Made by a program: the position numbers and the translations under genes | Notes under the pieces: model-generated | Databases searched by the model: none | The model's input: only the letters and a program-made list of their open reading frames with translations | What the model was told of the DNA's origin: nothing | Part shown: one piece after another, positions 52,955 to 62,159 of the stretch | How the letters are laid out: each line of letters starts with the position of its first letter | How positions within the stretch are numbered: position 1 is the first letter of the stretch | NCBI GenBank assembly: GCA_049840935.1 | Contig: JASGJA010000020.1 | Location: forward strand, 1 to 64,000 | Length of the DNA stretch: 64,000 nucleotides | Direction: 5' to 3' | Source: Mesorhizobium_G sp049840935 | Lineage (GTDB): Bacteria > Pseudomonadota > Alphaproteobacteria > Rhizobiales > Rhizobiaceae

Positions 52955-53784
52955 CCGCACCGGGCATAGGCATCGACAATCGACCCGCAGCCGTATTGCA
53001 ACCAATCCCGCCCCGGAAACGCGCACGGCCTTCTTTTTTGCCCTTTGCAAGTGTGGTCGCTTCCCTCGCAGCACTCCTCGCAATCTGGGCGGTTGCCTCG
53101 TCGCTCTGGCCGAGCAGAGCATTTCCCACTCCTGCCGCCGTATTGGATGTTCTCATTCGTGACGCCGCCAGCGGCGAACTCTTTTACCATCTCGGCATGA
53201 CGCTGATGCGCGTCGCCGCTGCCTTTATTCTCGCAATGATTATCGGCTCGGTGATTGGCGTCACCTTGGGCATGAGGCAGCGCACTGACAGGTTTTTCAG
53301 TCCTTGGGTTGTGCTGTTCCTCAACCTGCCCGCGCTGGTCATCATCGTGCTCGCCTATATCTGGTTCGGCCTGAATGAGTTTGCAGCAATCGGCGCCGTT
53401 GCAGTGAACAAGATACCGAACGTCATCGTGACCATGCGCGAAGGCGCGCGGGCTTTCGATCCGCGCTATGGCGAACTCGCAACCGTCTATCGCTTCAGCG
53501 CTTGGGAGCGCCTGCGTCACATTCTGCTTCCGCAACTGCAACCTTACATCGCAGCCGCGTCGCGTTCCGGTATCGCGCTCATCTGGAAAATCGTGCTGGT
53601 CGTGGAATTGCTCGGCCGTTCAAACGGCGTTGGCTTTCAAATTTACCTCTATTTCCAGACCTTCGACGTGGCCGCGATTCTTGCCTATACGCTGGCTTTC
53701 GTAGCCATAATGCTCTTGATAGAACTCATTCTGGTGCAGCCCTTTGAACGACATGCAACCCGTTGGCGTCGGCGTCCCGCTTAG
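52951..53784 (+). CDS. NitT/TauT-type ABC transporter permease
   Basis: This 277-residue membrane protein has about six hydrophobic segments (VVASLAALLAIWAVASSLWP, FILAMIIGSVIGVTLGM, VVLFLNLPALVIIVLAYIWF) and a coupling loop near ELATVYRFSAWERLRHILLP. It is the inner-membrane channel for the preceding binding protein and overlaps the ATPase gene by 41 bases. The transporter sits between a cytochrome c gene and the PQQ-associated metallo-hydrolase, so its substrate may be linked to the quinoprotein system. Confidence 0.9.
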   Translation: MTAPGIGIDNRPAAVLQPIPPRKRARPSFLPFASVVASLAALLAIWAVASSLWPSRAFPTPAAVLDVLIRDAASGELFYHLGMTLMRVAAAFILAMIIGSVIGVTLGMRQRTDRFFSPWVVLFLNLPALVIIVLAYIWFGLNEFAAIGAVAVNKIPNVIVTMREGARAFDPRYGELATVYRFSAWERLRHILLPQLQPYIAAASRSGIALIWKIVLVVELLGRSNGVGFQIYLYFQTFDVAAILAYTLAFVAIMLLIELILVQPFERHATRWRRRPA

Positions 53785-54487
53785 GGTCGAAATCGCCGAC
53801 AAGACATTCCACCCAGCTGACGGCGAATCACTCACCGCGGTGCGCGACCTCGCATTCGAGGTGCGGCATGGCGAATTTGCCTGCCTGCTTGGGCCCTCCG
53901 GCTGCGGCAAGACCACGACGCTGCGCATACTGCTCGGTCTCGACAAGGACTATTCCGGCTCGGTGCAACTCCCGGATGGCGGACGCATCGCCGCCGTCTT
54001 TCAGGAACCGACGCTCCTGCCGTGGCGCACCGTCGAGGAAAATGTGCGGCTGGCAATGCCACTCGAAATGCGCAGCAAACCACTCGACGCGCTGTTTGAA
54101 ACGCTCGGCCTTTCCGCCATGCGCAAGCTCTATCCGTCCGAGCTCTCGCTCGGCCTTGCGCGCCGCGCCGCTCTTGCCCGCGCCTTTGCGATTGAGCCAT
54201 CCATCCTGCTGCTGGACGAGCCCTTCGTCTCGCTGGATGAACAAACGGCGCAGCGACTGCGTCACCTGTTGCTGACGGTCTGGTCAGAGCGCCCCACCAC
54301 TGCATTGATGGTTACGCACAATCTCAACGAAGCGCTGATGCTTTCCGACCGCATCGTCGCTCTCTCAGCGCGCCCCGCACATGTGCTTGGCATATTCGAC
54401 GTGAGGCTCCCGCGCGAATACCGCAATCCGCAAGTCATGAACGACCTTCACCGCTCATTCAGGGAAAAGTTCCCGCACACAGGCTGA
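53744..54487 (+). CDS. NitT/TauT-type ABC transporter ATPase
   Basis: This 247-residue ATPase has Walker A LLGPSGCGKTTTLRILLGLD, a Q-loop VFQEPTLLPWRTVEEN, a degenerate signature ELSLGLARRAALARAF (LSLGL in place of LSGGQ), Walker B PSILLLDEPFVSLDEQTAQR and the switch His MVTHNLNEAL. The altered signature is unusual but occurs in some SsuB-like proteins. It forms the transporter with the two preceding gene products. Confidence 0.9.
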   Translation: MNDMQPVGVGVPLRVEIADKTFHPADGESLTAVRDLAFEVRHGEFACLLGPSGCGKTTTLRILLGLDKDYSGSVQLPDGGRIAAVFQEPTLLPWRTVEENVRLAMPLEMRSKPLDALFETLGLSAMRKLYPSELSLGLARRAALARAFAIEPSILLLDEPFVSLDEQTAQRLRHLLLTVWSERPTTALMVTHNLNEALMLSDRIVALSARPAHVLGIFDVRLPREYRNPQVMNDLHRSFREKFPHTG

Positions 54488-54492
54488 TTGCG

Positions 54493-55428
54493 ATGACGCT
54501 TCTCACGCGCCGCCAAATGCTTGGTTGGGCCGCATCCACCGCCCTTCTTCGCGCGCCCGCGCGCGCCGCTGCCCAACCCACGTTGAAGCTCCTCGCCGAT
54601 GGCATCTATGCTTTCACCGGCGCAGAAGAATTGATGGAGCCAGCCAATCAAGGCGCGATCTGCAATGTCGGCCTCGTTGTCGGCACAGAATCCGCGGCAT
54701 TGATCGACAGCGGCGGCAGCTATCTGGAAGGCGCGGAACTCCTGCGCTCAATCCGGGAAATCACCAACAAGCCGCTCCGCTATTTGATCAACACGCATAT
54801 GCATCCCGACCACATTTTCGGAAATGCTGCGTTCAAGGAAACTGGAGCGCAAATCGTTGGGCACGCCAACCTTCCGGCAGCACTGGAAGCACGCGGCGCG
54901 TTCTATCTGCAAAGCTTTCGCCGCCAGCTTGGCGACGAACTCATGCGCGGCGTCGAAATCATCCCGCCGACAGTGCTTGTTGCAGACCGCATGGAACTGG
55001 ACCTGGGAAACCGCAAACTTGATTTGCGCGCATGGCAGCCCGCCCATACGGACAACGACCTAACAATCATGGATCGCAAAAGCGGCATACTGTTTGCGGG
55101 CGACCTGGTGTTCCTTGGACACCTTCCGACAATGGATGGCTCCATACTTGGCTGGATGCGCCAGCTTGACGAACTCGCCGCCATCCCGGCGCGCGGCGTC
55201 GTACCGGGTCACGGTCCCTCGCCATCGGCATGGCCGGACGCAATCGCGCCGGAACGCCGCTATTTCGAAACGTTGGCGACAGACCTTCGCGCCGCGATCA
55301 AGGCGGGCATTCCACTTGCCCAGGCAGTCACCAACGCCGGTCAAAGCGAGCGCACAAAATGGAAATTGTTCGACGAATATAACGAGCGCAACGCCACAAC
55401 TGCCTATGCCGAACTGGAGTGGGAATAG
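54493..55428 (+). CDS. Quinoprotein relay system zinc metallo-hydrolase
   Basis: This 311-residue exported protein has a Tat-like signal (MTLLTRRQMLGWAASTALLR) and the metallo-beta-lactamase fold: zinc motif LINTHMHPDHIFGNAAF near residue 101, QPAHTDNDLTI near 182, FAGDLVFLGHLPTMDGS and VPGHGPSPSAW. It belongs to the SoxH-like subfamily that occurs with SoxYZ-like carriers and PQQ dehydrogenases, and the carrier is encoded here at 26037. The chemistry of this proposed periplasmic relay is unknown. It is five bases after the ATPase gene and may be co-transcribed. Confidence 0.88.
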   Translation: MTLLTRRQMLGWAASTALLRAPARAAAQPTLKLLADGIYAFTGAEELMEPANQGAICNVGLVVGTESAALIDSGGSYLEGAELLRSIREITNKPLRYLINTHMHPDHIFGNAAFKETGAQIVGHANLPAALEARGAFYLQSFRRQLGDELMRGVEIIPPTVLVADRMELDLGNRKLDLRAWQPAHTDNDLTIMDRKSGILFAGDLVFLGHLPTMDGSILGWMRQLDELAAIPARGVVPGHGPSPSAWPDAIAPERRYFETLATDLRAAIKAGIPLAQAVTNAGQSERTKWKLFDEYNERNATTAYAELEWE

Positions 55429-55440
55429 CAGCGAGAGGTA

Positions 55441-56211
55441 TCATCGAAAGCCTGATCCGGCCTGAAAGAATTGCAGGAACAATTCACGCTCGGTGGTTAT
55501 GTCGAGCTTTTCATAAATGCGGCGGCGGTGGTTTTTGACGGTCCCTACTGTGATGCCCAGACGTTCCGCGATTGTTGCGCTGGGATGGCCCGCCAGGACC
55601 AACTGCACAAGCTGGCGTTCGCGGTCGCTGAGTTCAAGCCACAAACCATCGGGAATGCGCGGCTCACTGAGTGGCTTCATGCCCGGTTTTGACTGATGGT
55701 TCTGTGGCTGTCGACTTTCGAGGTCGCGCAATTGTAGCGCGGCAAATACCGGAAAGCGCTCGTTCAGCATGGTGATTTCGGAGTCTCGAAAGGGCTTCGA
55801 CGTGCGGTCGAGAAAGATGCCGAGGCACCAGTCGCCGCCATCGGCCAACAAAATGCCAACCTCGTCGCAGATTTCAGACTTTGCCAGAAACCCGGCGATG
55901 TATTGGCCGCGCTTCATCTCGTCATCGGCTAAGGCTTTCAGGGGAACGATGCCGGGTTTCCGCTTCCGCCGCCACCACGCGTAAAACGGATCGAAGGCGT
56001 AATAGTCGGCGAGATAGCGCTGCTACCATCGCATCGGAGAATTGCCGGTGCTTCACGAATTGTAGGCGTTTTGGTCGCGGAATAGCGAGTCACGGTAATC
56101 AGGTCGTGGTCGATATCCGCGCCGATCAGGTCGATCAGACGGTCGATGTGACCGTCGCCCCCGGCTTTGTCGGATGGCCGCTGCCAGCGCATTCCAAACT
56201 CTATGCGTCAT
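55441..56211 (-). pseudogene. LuxR-family transcriptional regulator, three frameshifts
   Basis: Fragments in three frames combine into a 255-residue protein from MTHRVWNALAAAIRQ (56211). The N-terminal domain (HIDRLIDLIGADIDHDLITV, then RYLADYYAFDPFYAWWRRKR and KSEICDEVGILLADGGDWCL) is of the autoinducer/ligand-binding kind. The C-terminal helix-turn-helix is LSDRERQLVQLVLAGHPSAT and GITVGTVKNHRRRIYEKLDI. Extra bases fit at 56166-56168, 56038 and 56024. It is divergent from the acetone-carboxylase-type operon with 91 bases between starts, so it probably controls that operon. No LuxI synthase is present. Confidence 0.82.
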
Positions 56212-56302
56212 GCAGTTCCGCCGATTGTGTCTTTTGGCATATGGCGCGAAGCGGCCTGTGAAATCTAGTCTGCCTGGCATCAAATGCGAACAGGGGGCAG
56301 AT

Positions 56303-58440
56303 GTGACCCATCCAATCGTTATCGGCATCGACGCCGGCGGCACCATGACGGACACGATCCTCGTGGACGCCGACGGACATTTCAAGATCGGCAAGTCGGC
56401 GACGACGCCGCGAAATGAGTCTGGAAGGGTTCATCGCTTCCGCGGAAGATGCCGCGGATGCGTGGGGGCTTTCGCTGGAAGAATTGTTCAGTGGGGTGAA
56501 TGTGGTGCTGTATTCCGGCACGGGAATGCTCAACACGCTGCTGTCGCGGACGGGTCGTAAGCTTGGCCTCATCACCACCAAAGGCATGGAAGACATGGTG
56601 CTGATGGGGCGCGGGCTGCAAGCCTGGGCCGATTATTCCTATGCCGACCGGCTTCATGCTGTGACGCATCAGCATCCTGATCCACTGGTGCCGCGCCGTC
56701 GCACGCATGGTGTGACTGAACGTGTTGACCAGTTCGGTGATATTGTACTGCCGCTCTATGAGCATGAAGTGCGCGCAGCGGCGAAGAAATTGATTGCAGA
56801 CAAGGTCGATTCCATCTGCATCATGACGTTGTTTTCCCACGTCAATCCGGCGCATGAAAAGCGCATCGCGGAAATCTGCCGTGAGGAGATTGAAGCGGCT
56901 GGCGCGGAGATTGGCGTCTATACAAGCCACCAGGTGCGGCCGGTTATTCGAGAGCAATCGCGGCTGAACTCGGTGCTTATCGAAGCTTACGCGACGTCGC
57001 GCGGGCGCATGCAGCTCAAGAGCATCGAAGATGCGTCGAAGAAATACGGCTTCAAATATGGTGTGCAGACGCTGCTGTCGTTTGGCGGGCTGACGTCGAT
57101 CAATCATCCGCGCTTGCACGAGACAATGATTTCCGGGCCGATTGGCGGCATTTTGGGTGCGGCCTATGTTGGCAAGCTGATCGGCAATGATAGCCTGATC
57201 TGCTCGGACATGGGTGGCACGTCTTTCGACATGGGCGTGATTACGCGCGGCCAGACGCGCATCGAGAACGAGCCTTTGATGGACCGTTTCAAGCTCAATG
57301 TGCCGACGCTGCATCTGGATACGATCGGTGCGGGCGCGGGCATGATCCTGAAGGTTGATCCGTTGACGAAGAAGGTTTCGCTCGGACCTGAAAGCGCTGG
57401 CTCGGACCCCGGCCCGATCTGTTTCGCTCGTGGTGGTACGGAGCCAACCATTGCCGATTGCGATGCAATTCTTGGGCGGCTGAATCCCGATTATTTCCTC
57501 GGCGGCAAGGTGAAATTGCAGGTGGAAAAGGCGCGAGCGGCGTTCAAGGAGAAGTGCGCGGATGTGCTGGGCGTGGGTGTTGAGGAAGCCGCCGAAGGCA
57601 TGATCGACATGCTGGAAGCGGACGCGAACAATGCGCTGCGGCGCGTGATTTCGGGGCAGGGTATCCACCCGTCTGAGTTCACGCTGTTGTCTTATGGCGG
57701 GTCGGGGCCGCTGCATCTGGCCGGATGCTCCAAGGGCATCGGTTTCAAGGACATCATTACGTTCCAGTTTGCCGCTGCTTTTTCGGCTTTTGGCTGCACG
57801 ACGGCGGATTTCATGCGGCGGCATTCGGTGTCTACGCAGATCGACATTTCGTCGAAGGCCGATGCGGAGACGCTCGCTTCGGTGGGCGGAAAGGTCAGCG
57901 AGGTCTGGCGGGACCTCGCGACCGCAGCGGTGGACGAGTTGATGGCCGATGGACATGCGCGCGACAAGATCACGACCACGCCATTCCTGATGATGCGTTA
58001 TACGGGGCAGCTTGAGGACGTCGAGGTATTGGCTCCGCTGCCTGCCGTGACTTCGGCAGAGGAGATGCAGAAGGTTATCGACGAGTTCGAGCAGGTCTAT
58101 GCCAAGGTCAATCATCGCGTCTCGCGCTATGGCGAGGCAGGCTATTCAATCACCGAGCTTGGGCTGATCGCGACCGCCGACAAGGTGAAGCCGGTGCTCG
58201 TGAAAAGGCCGCTGGGCAAGTCCGATCCGGCGAGCGCGCATAAGGGTGTGCGGCAGGCATATATCGGCGGGCGTTGGCACGCGGCCAATCTCTACGAAAT
58301 GGATGATTTGCAGCCCGGCCATGAGGTGATCGGTCCGGCGATAATCGAGCATCCCGCCACCACGCTTGTGGTTCATCCCGGCGATCAGGTGTTCGTCGAT
58401 GAGTGGACACTTGCTGCACTATCGGCATCCCCCCCCCTAA
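56303..58440 (+). pseudogene. acxA: Acetone carboxylase-type beta subunit (HyuA-like), two single-base errors
   Basis: From a GTG at 56303 (preceded by CAGGGGGCAG) the protein begins VTHPIVIGIDAGGTMTDTIL, the ATP-binding start of HyuA/AcxA proteins. One extra T at 56422 shifts the frame after about 40 codons. The second frame has VLYSGTGMLNTLLSRTGRKL, TKGMEDMVLMGRGLQAWADY, FGGLTSINHPRLHETMISGP and SDMGGTSFDMGVI. Nine C at 58429-58437 (eight would give the TAA at 58438) join it falsely to the next gene. Corrected length is 711 residues, close to AcxA. It uses ATP to activate the ketone/bicarbonate for carboxylation to acetoacetate. Confidence 0.85.
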
Positions 58441-58495
58441 GGGGAGAAGGAGATGGTCAACTCATCGCCGAGCCGCCCTCCCCTAGGAATCCCTT
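58429..58495. repeat. Partial G/C-rich repeat at the acxA-acxB junction
   Basis: The 9-C run followed by TAAGGGGAGAAGGAGATGG, and later CGCCCTCCCCTAGG, resembles half of the intergenic palindromes seen elsewhere in the window. It fills most of the 89 bases between the two subunit genes. The long C-run is a natural place for sequencing or replication slippage. Confidence 0.5.
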
Positions 58496-58529
58496 CAATC
58501 GGAACTCTATGCATGAAGGAACGAACCCC

Positions 58530-60718
58530 ATGCTGAACAAACCGACTGCGCCGATCCGCGAAAGGCTGATCGAATCCGAACGGCTTATGGAAGAGACCGG
58601 ATGCTATGATGGCATTACGGAGCTTTCGCTGCGCAACGAAGACCCGCTGAAGTTCGAAACTTTGCACACCAAGTTGCGGGCCTATTGCGTGTCGGCGCGC
58701 GAGATGGCGCGGCGCATTTCTGCTTCGCCGGGTGTGCGCGAAGTGGGCGAGATGGTGGTCGCGATCTATACGCCGGAAGGTGATGCGATCGCGCTTTCAA
58801 ACGGCATCATGGTGCATGTTCATACAATGAGCCGTTTCATCAAATGGATGATCCGCAACGGCTATGAGGAAAATCCCGGCATCCGCGACGGTGATATCTT
58901 TGCGAATAATGACGCCTTCATCGGAACGGTGCAGGTGCCGGACGTCATGGACGTCATGCCGATCTATCACGGGGATACGTTGGTCGGCTGGGCCGGTGCG
59001 GTGTGTCACGAGCTTGAAGCGGGCGGTATTACGCCGGGAGGCGATGTAGCGCTGGCGCAGGAGCGGTTTACGGAAGGGCTGTTCGTCTGTGCCGAAAAGG
59101 TTGGACAGAACGACGAGTTGCGGCGCGACTATGTGATCCGCTGCGAGCGCAATCTGCGCATGCCGATTTACTGGGTGCTGGATGAGAAGGCCAAGGTCGC
59201 GTCGTGCATTGACATGCGCGAAAGCGTGAAGGCGCTGATCGACGAAATTGGGCTGGAGTATTGGCTGAAAGTCTCGAAGGAGTTCATCGAGGAGGGCGGC
59301 GCGCGCAGCTTGCTCGTACACGGCAGCTGACAGTGCCGGGGAAATATCGTGGCCATACGTTTTATGGTCATGTGACAAAGGGCAAGCCGGGTTATCAGCC
59401 GCTGGGTGATCCCGATTGGCTCTACAACATTCCAATTGAGATGGAGATCGGGCTGGACGGCAAGATCAGTCATGGACTTCGAGGGCACTCAGCCTTGGGG
59501 CTATCATTCGATGAACTGTACGCCTGCCGGTATGGATGGCGGCATGTTCGTGACGTTGACCCAGCACATGAATTTCGAGGGGTTGGTCAATGACGGCGCA
59601 TGGATGGCGACAGAGTTGAAGCTGCCACACGGTACATGGACCAATCCCGACAACGAGATGGTGGCGACGGCGACATCTTGGGCGTTGCTGTTGCCTGCCT
59701 ATGGGGTGTTCCAGCGTTTGTTGTCGCGCGCGTTCATCGGGCGCGGGTTTGTGGAGGAAGCGTTTGTCGGGCAGGTGAATAGCCCAATGATCGAGATGGG
59801 CGGCATGAGCCAGTATGGTACGCCGTTTGGCATGGCGCATTTTGAATGCGCGGCGGCAGGGTCGGGCGCGCTCGCGATAAAGGATGGCTTGGATACGGCC
59901 TATGTCGGCTGGAATCCCGAATCCGACATGGGCAACATCGAGATTTGGGAACAGAATATGCCGATGCTCTATATCGGTCGTTCGATTGTTCCGAACTCTG
60001 GTGGGGCGGGAAAATATCGCGGTGGTTGCTCGTTCGAAGTCGACATGGCTCATCAACAAGACGAACCATTTGCGGCTGGTGACGTCTGAACATTCGTCGC
60101 GGGTTTTTGATAATGGCGGCATGTGCGGCGGTTATCCCGCGCCAACCTGCCAGAAGCATCGCGCAGTTCGAGACTCGAATGTTTTTGAGTTGGCGGAGCA
60201 TGGCAAGCCGATTGCGCATTCGCCCGGTAGAAATCCGCACCATTCCGATTTTGAGATGCGGTTTGAAGGAGAGTTCGAACTTGTCGAGGGGCCGTACATC
60301 ACCGCGCCACATAAGAGCGGCGATATTTTCAGCCATTCCTATAATGGCGGAGGCGGATATGGCGATGTGCTGGAGCGCGATCCGGTCAAGACGGCGTGGG
60401 ATGTGGAAAACGGGTTTTTGACCAAGGAAGCGGCGGCCAACGTGTTCGGTATCGTGCTGGGCGAAGATGCGGAAGGGTTTCCGGTCGCGGACATGGATGC
60501 AACCGACCGGTTGCGCAAACGCAAGCGCGCCGAGCGGTTGGAAAAGGCCGTGCCGGTTTCGGAGTGGATGGCCGAGACAGCGCGAACGCGTGAAGCAGGC
60601 TGATTTCGCCCCGGAAGTGCGCAAAATGTACGCCAGCGCCATGAAGCTTTCGTCGAGATTTACGAAGGAGTTCAACGAGTTTTGGGATTTGTCGACGGAC
60701 TTCAAATTTGATGCTTAG
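58530..60718 (+). pseudogene. acxB: Acetone carboxylase-type alpha subunit (HyuB-like), four frameshifts
   Basis: The ATG at 58530 follows GAAGGAACGAACCCC and starts MLNKPTAPIRERLIESERLM. The first frame covers SNGIMVHVHTMSRFIKWMIR and WAGAVCHELEAGGITPGGDV. Later frames carry RQLTVPGKYRGHTFYGHV, MDFEGTQPWGYHSMNCTPAG, RVFDNGGMCGGYPAPTCQKH and NGGGGYGDVLERDPVKTAWD, and the end is at 60718. One missing G near 59294-59296 and extra bases at 59470, 60042 and 60579 restore one 728-residue chain. HyuB-type alpha subunits bind a metal ion and the carboxylation site. It lies between acxA and acxC, the standard order. Confidence 0.83.
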
Positions 60719-60728
60719 CCATAGCAGC

Positions 60729-60827
60729 ACCCCCACCCCTAACCCCTCCCCTCAAGGGGGAGGGGGATTTGAGAACTCAGCGCTTCTATCCCCCTCCCCC
60801 TTGAGGGGAGGGGTTAGGGGTGGGGGT
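60729..60827. repeat. Palindromic repeat, family A, copy 2
   Basis: Inverted arms starting ACCCCCACCCCTAACCCCTC enclose the centre TTTGAGAACTCAGCGCTTCT, matching the elements at 21688 and 63204. It lies between acxB and acxC and would form a stable hairpin inside the operon transcript. Confidence 0.9.
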
Positions 60828-60855
60828 CAAACCAAAGAATTTATGGAGTAGCCCA

Positions 60856-61344
60856 ATGACCAGCTACAGCAAGGAAGTCATTGCCGATCTCGTTTCCGGC
60901 AAGCTGCCGTGGCCGCAGACGCGGCGCGTCATGAGCGCGTACAAGGACGATGATCGGTTCTTCAAGTACATTCAGGTTTTGCAGGAGCGCGTCGGATGGA
61001 GTGATCCGATCCTGTTACCGGTGAGCGATCACCTTTTCATCTGCGACAGCGCGGAAGGGCGGGTGACAAAATGCGAGTGCGGGCATTCTTTCGGTGATTA
61101 TCGCCGCAACTGGAAGCTGGCGGCGAGCATCATTGTGCGTGATACGGAAGAAGCCTTGCGCGAGATCTATCCGAACAGCGATATTCCTGATCCGCAATGG
61201 ATGGAGATACGCGAGTTCATCTGCCCGGAATGTGGGACAATGCATGAAGTGGAGGCCGCTGCACCGGGATATCCGATCGTGCATGATTTCGAGCCGGACC
61301 TTGAGGGCTTTTATCGCGAATGGCTGGGACGACCGCTGGAATGA
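60856..61344 (+). CDS. acxC: Acetone carboxylase gamma subunit-like protein
   Basis: This 162-residue protein begins MTSYSKEVIADLVSGKLPWP. Two Cys pairs could bind zinc: VTKCECGHSF near residue 77 and FICPECGTMHEV near 125. Length and both pairs fit the AcxC gamma subunit of acetone carboxylase, which completes the complex with the two preceding HyuA/HyuB-like subunits. The family also includes acetophenone carboxylase partners, so the ketone is not certain. It ends with a four-base overlap into the SDR gene. Confidence 0.87.
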   Translation: MTSYSKEVIADLVSGKLPWPQTRRVMSAYKDDDRFFKYIQVLQERVGWSDPILLPVSDHLFICDSAEGRVTKCECGHSFGDYRRNWKLAASIIVRDTEEALREIYPNSDIPDPQWMEIREFICPECGTMHEVEAAAPGYPIVHDFEPDLEGFYREWLGRPLE

Positions 61345-62156
61345 ACGAACTGACCGGGCGCAATGCTGTCATTACCGGCGGATTGACCGGGCAAGGCTTG
61401 GCAATCGCGCATGAGCTTGCGCGGCTTGGCGCGAATGTCGCGGTCGGCTCCTTTGTGCGTGAGGCGGCCGGGCGCAGTGGGGATGCCGCTGCATATCCCG
61501 ACCCGGAAGAAATCACCACGGTGCGCAATGCGTTGGCCGCGCATGGTGGCAAGGTTTTTGCGGGTCATCTAGATGTGCGGGATACGGGTTCGATCGAGCA
61601 GTTTCTGGAGGCATGCGGCGAGCCGGATATTCTGGTGAATGCCGCAGGAACGACTGCTGAGCAGCCCGTCAGCGGGCATTCCGATGAGCTTTGGCTGAAG
61701 ATTATAGATACCAATCTGAATGGTGCGTTTCGCATGATCCGCGAAGTGCTGCCGGGGATGATGGAACGCGGCTGGGGTCGGATCGTGAATATCGGTTCGA
61801 CGGCGGCGGAGGTCGGCTGGAAGGACAATCCCGCTTATTGCGCGTCGAAGTCGGGGTTGCTGGGGCTAACGCGCTGCGTCGCGCTGGAGGGTGCGCCGCA
61901 TGGCGTGACCTGCATGATGGTCAGTCCGACATGGGTCGAGACGGAACTGATGCGTCGCAATGTCGAGCAGGTGGCGGCACGTGAGGGCAAGGGTCGTACT
62001 GCGGCGGACCTGATGGCGGAAATCGCAGCGCAGAACCCGCAACAGCGCATCATTCAGCCGGACGAGATTGCCGCTCTGGTCGGGTTCCTGTGCGGGGAGC
62101 GTGCCAAAGGTATCACCATGGAAAACATCAAGGTGACGGGTGGCGCGCTCTGGTAG
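61341..62156 (+). CDS. Short-chain dehydrogenase/reductase
   Basis: This 271-residue SDR starts MNELTGRNAVITGGLTGQGL at an ATG overlapping the acxC stop (ATGA). The cofactor motif is TGGLTGQG, NAAG occurs in DILVNAAGTTAEQ, the catalytic Ser is in VNIGSTAAEVG and the active-site pair in NPAYCASKSGLLGLT. Translational coupling to acxC suggests it supplies the ketone substrate (for example a secondary alcohol dehydrogenase) or acts on the acetoacetate-type product. It converges on iolB. Confidence 0.88.
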   Translation: MNELTGRNAVITGGLTGQGLAIAHELARLGANVAVGSFVREAAGRSGDAAAYPDPEEITTVRNALAAHGGKVFAGHLDVRDTGSIEQFLEACGEPDILVNAAGTTAEQPVSGHSDELWLKIIDTNLNGAFRMIREVLPGMMERGWGRIVNIGSTAAEVGWKDNPAYCASKSGLLGLTRCVALEGAPHGVTCMMVSPTWVETELMRRNVEQVAAREGKGRTAADLMAEIAAQNPQQRIIQPDEIAALVGFLCGERAKGITMENIKVTGGALW

Positions 62157-62159
62157 GCG

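Noticed and set aside
56382..58115. 577-residue open frame on the minus strand
   Set aside because: It is antisense to acxA, has a low-complexity His/Arg-rich composition and matches no family. It is a by-product of the GC-rich codon pattern of the real gene.
56415..59330. A natural 971-residue HyuA-HyuB fusion enzyme
   Set aside because: The linker is repeat-derived sequence with a nine-C run, and one C fewer gives a stop just where the beta subunit should end. A separate ribosome-binding site and ATG serve the alpha subunit.
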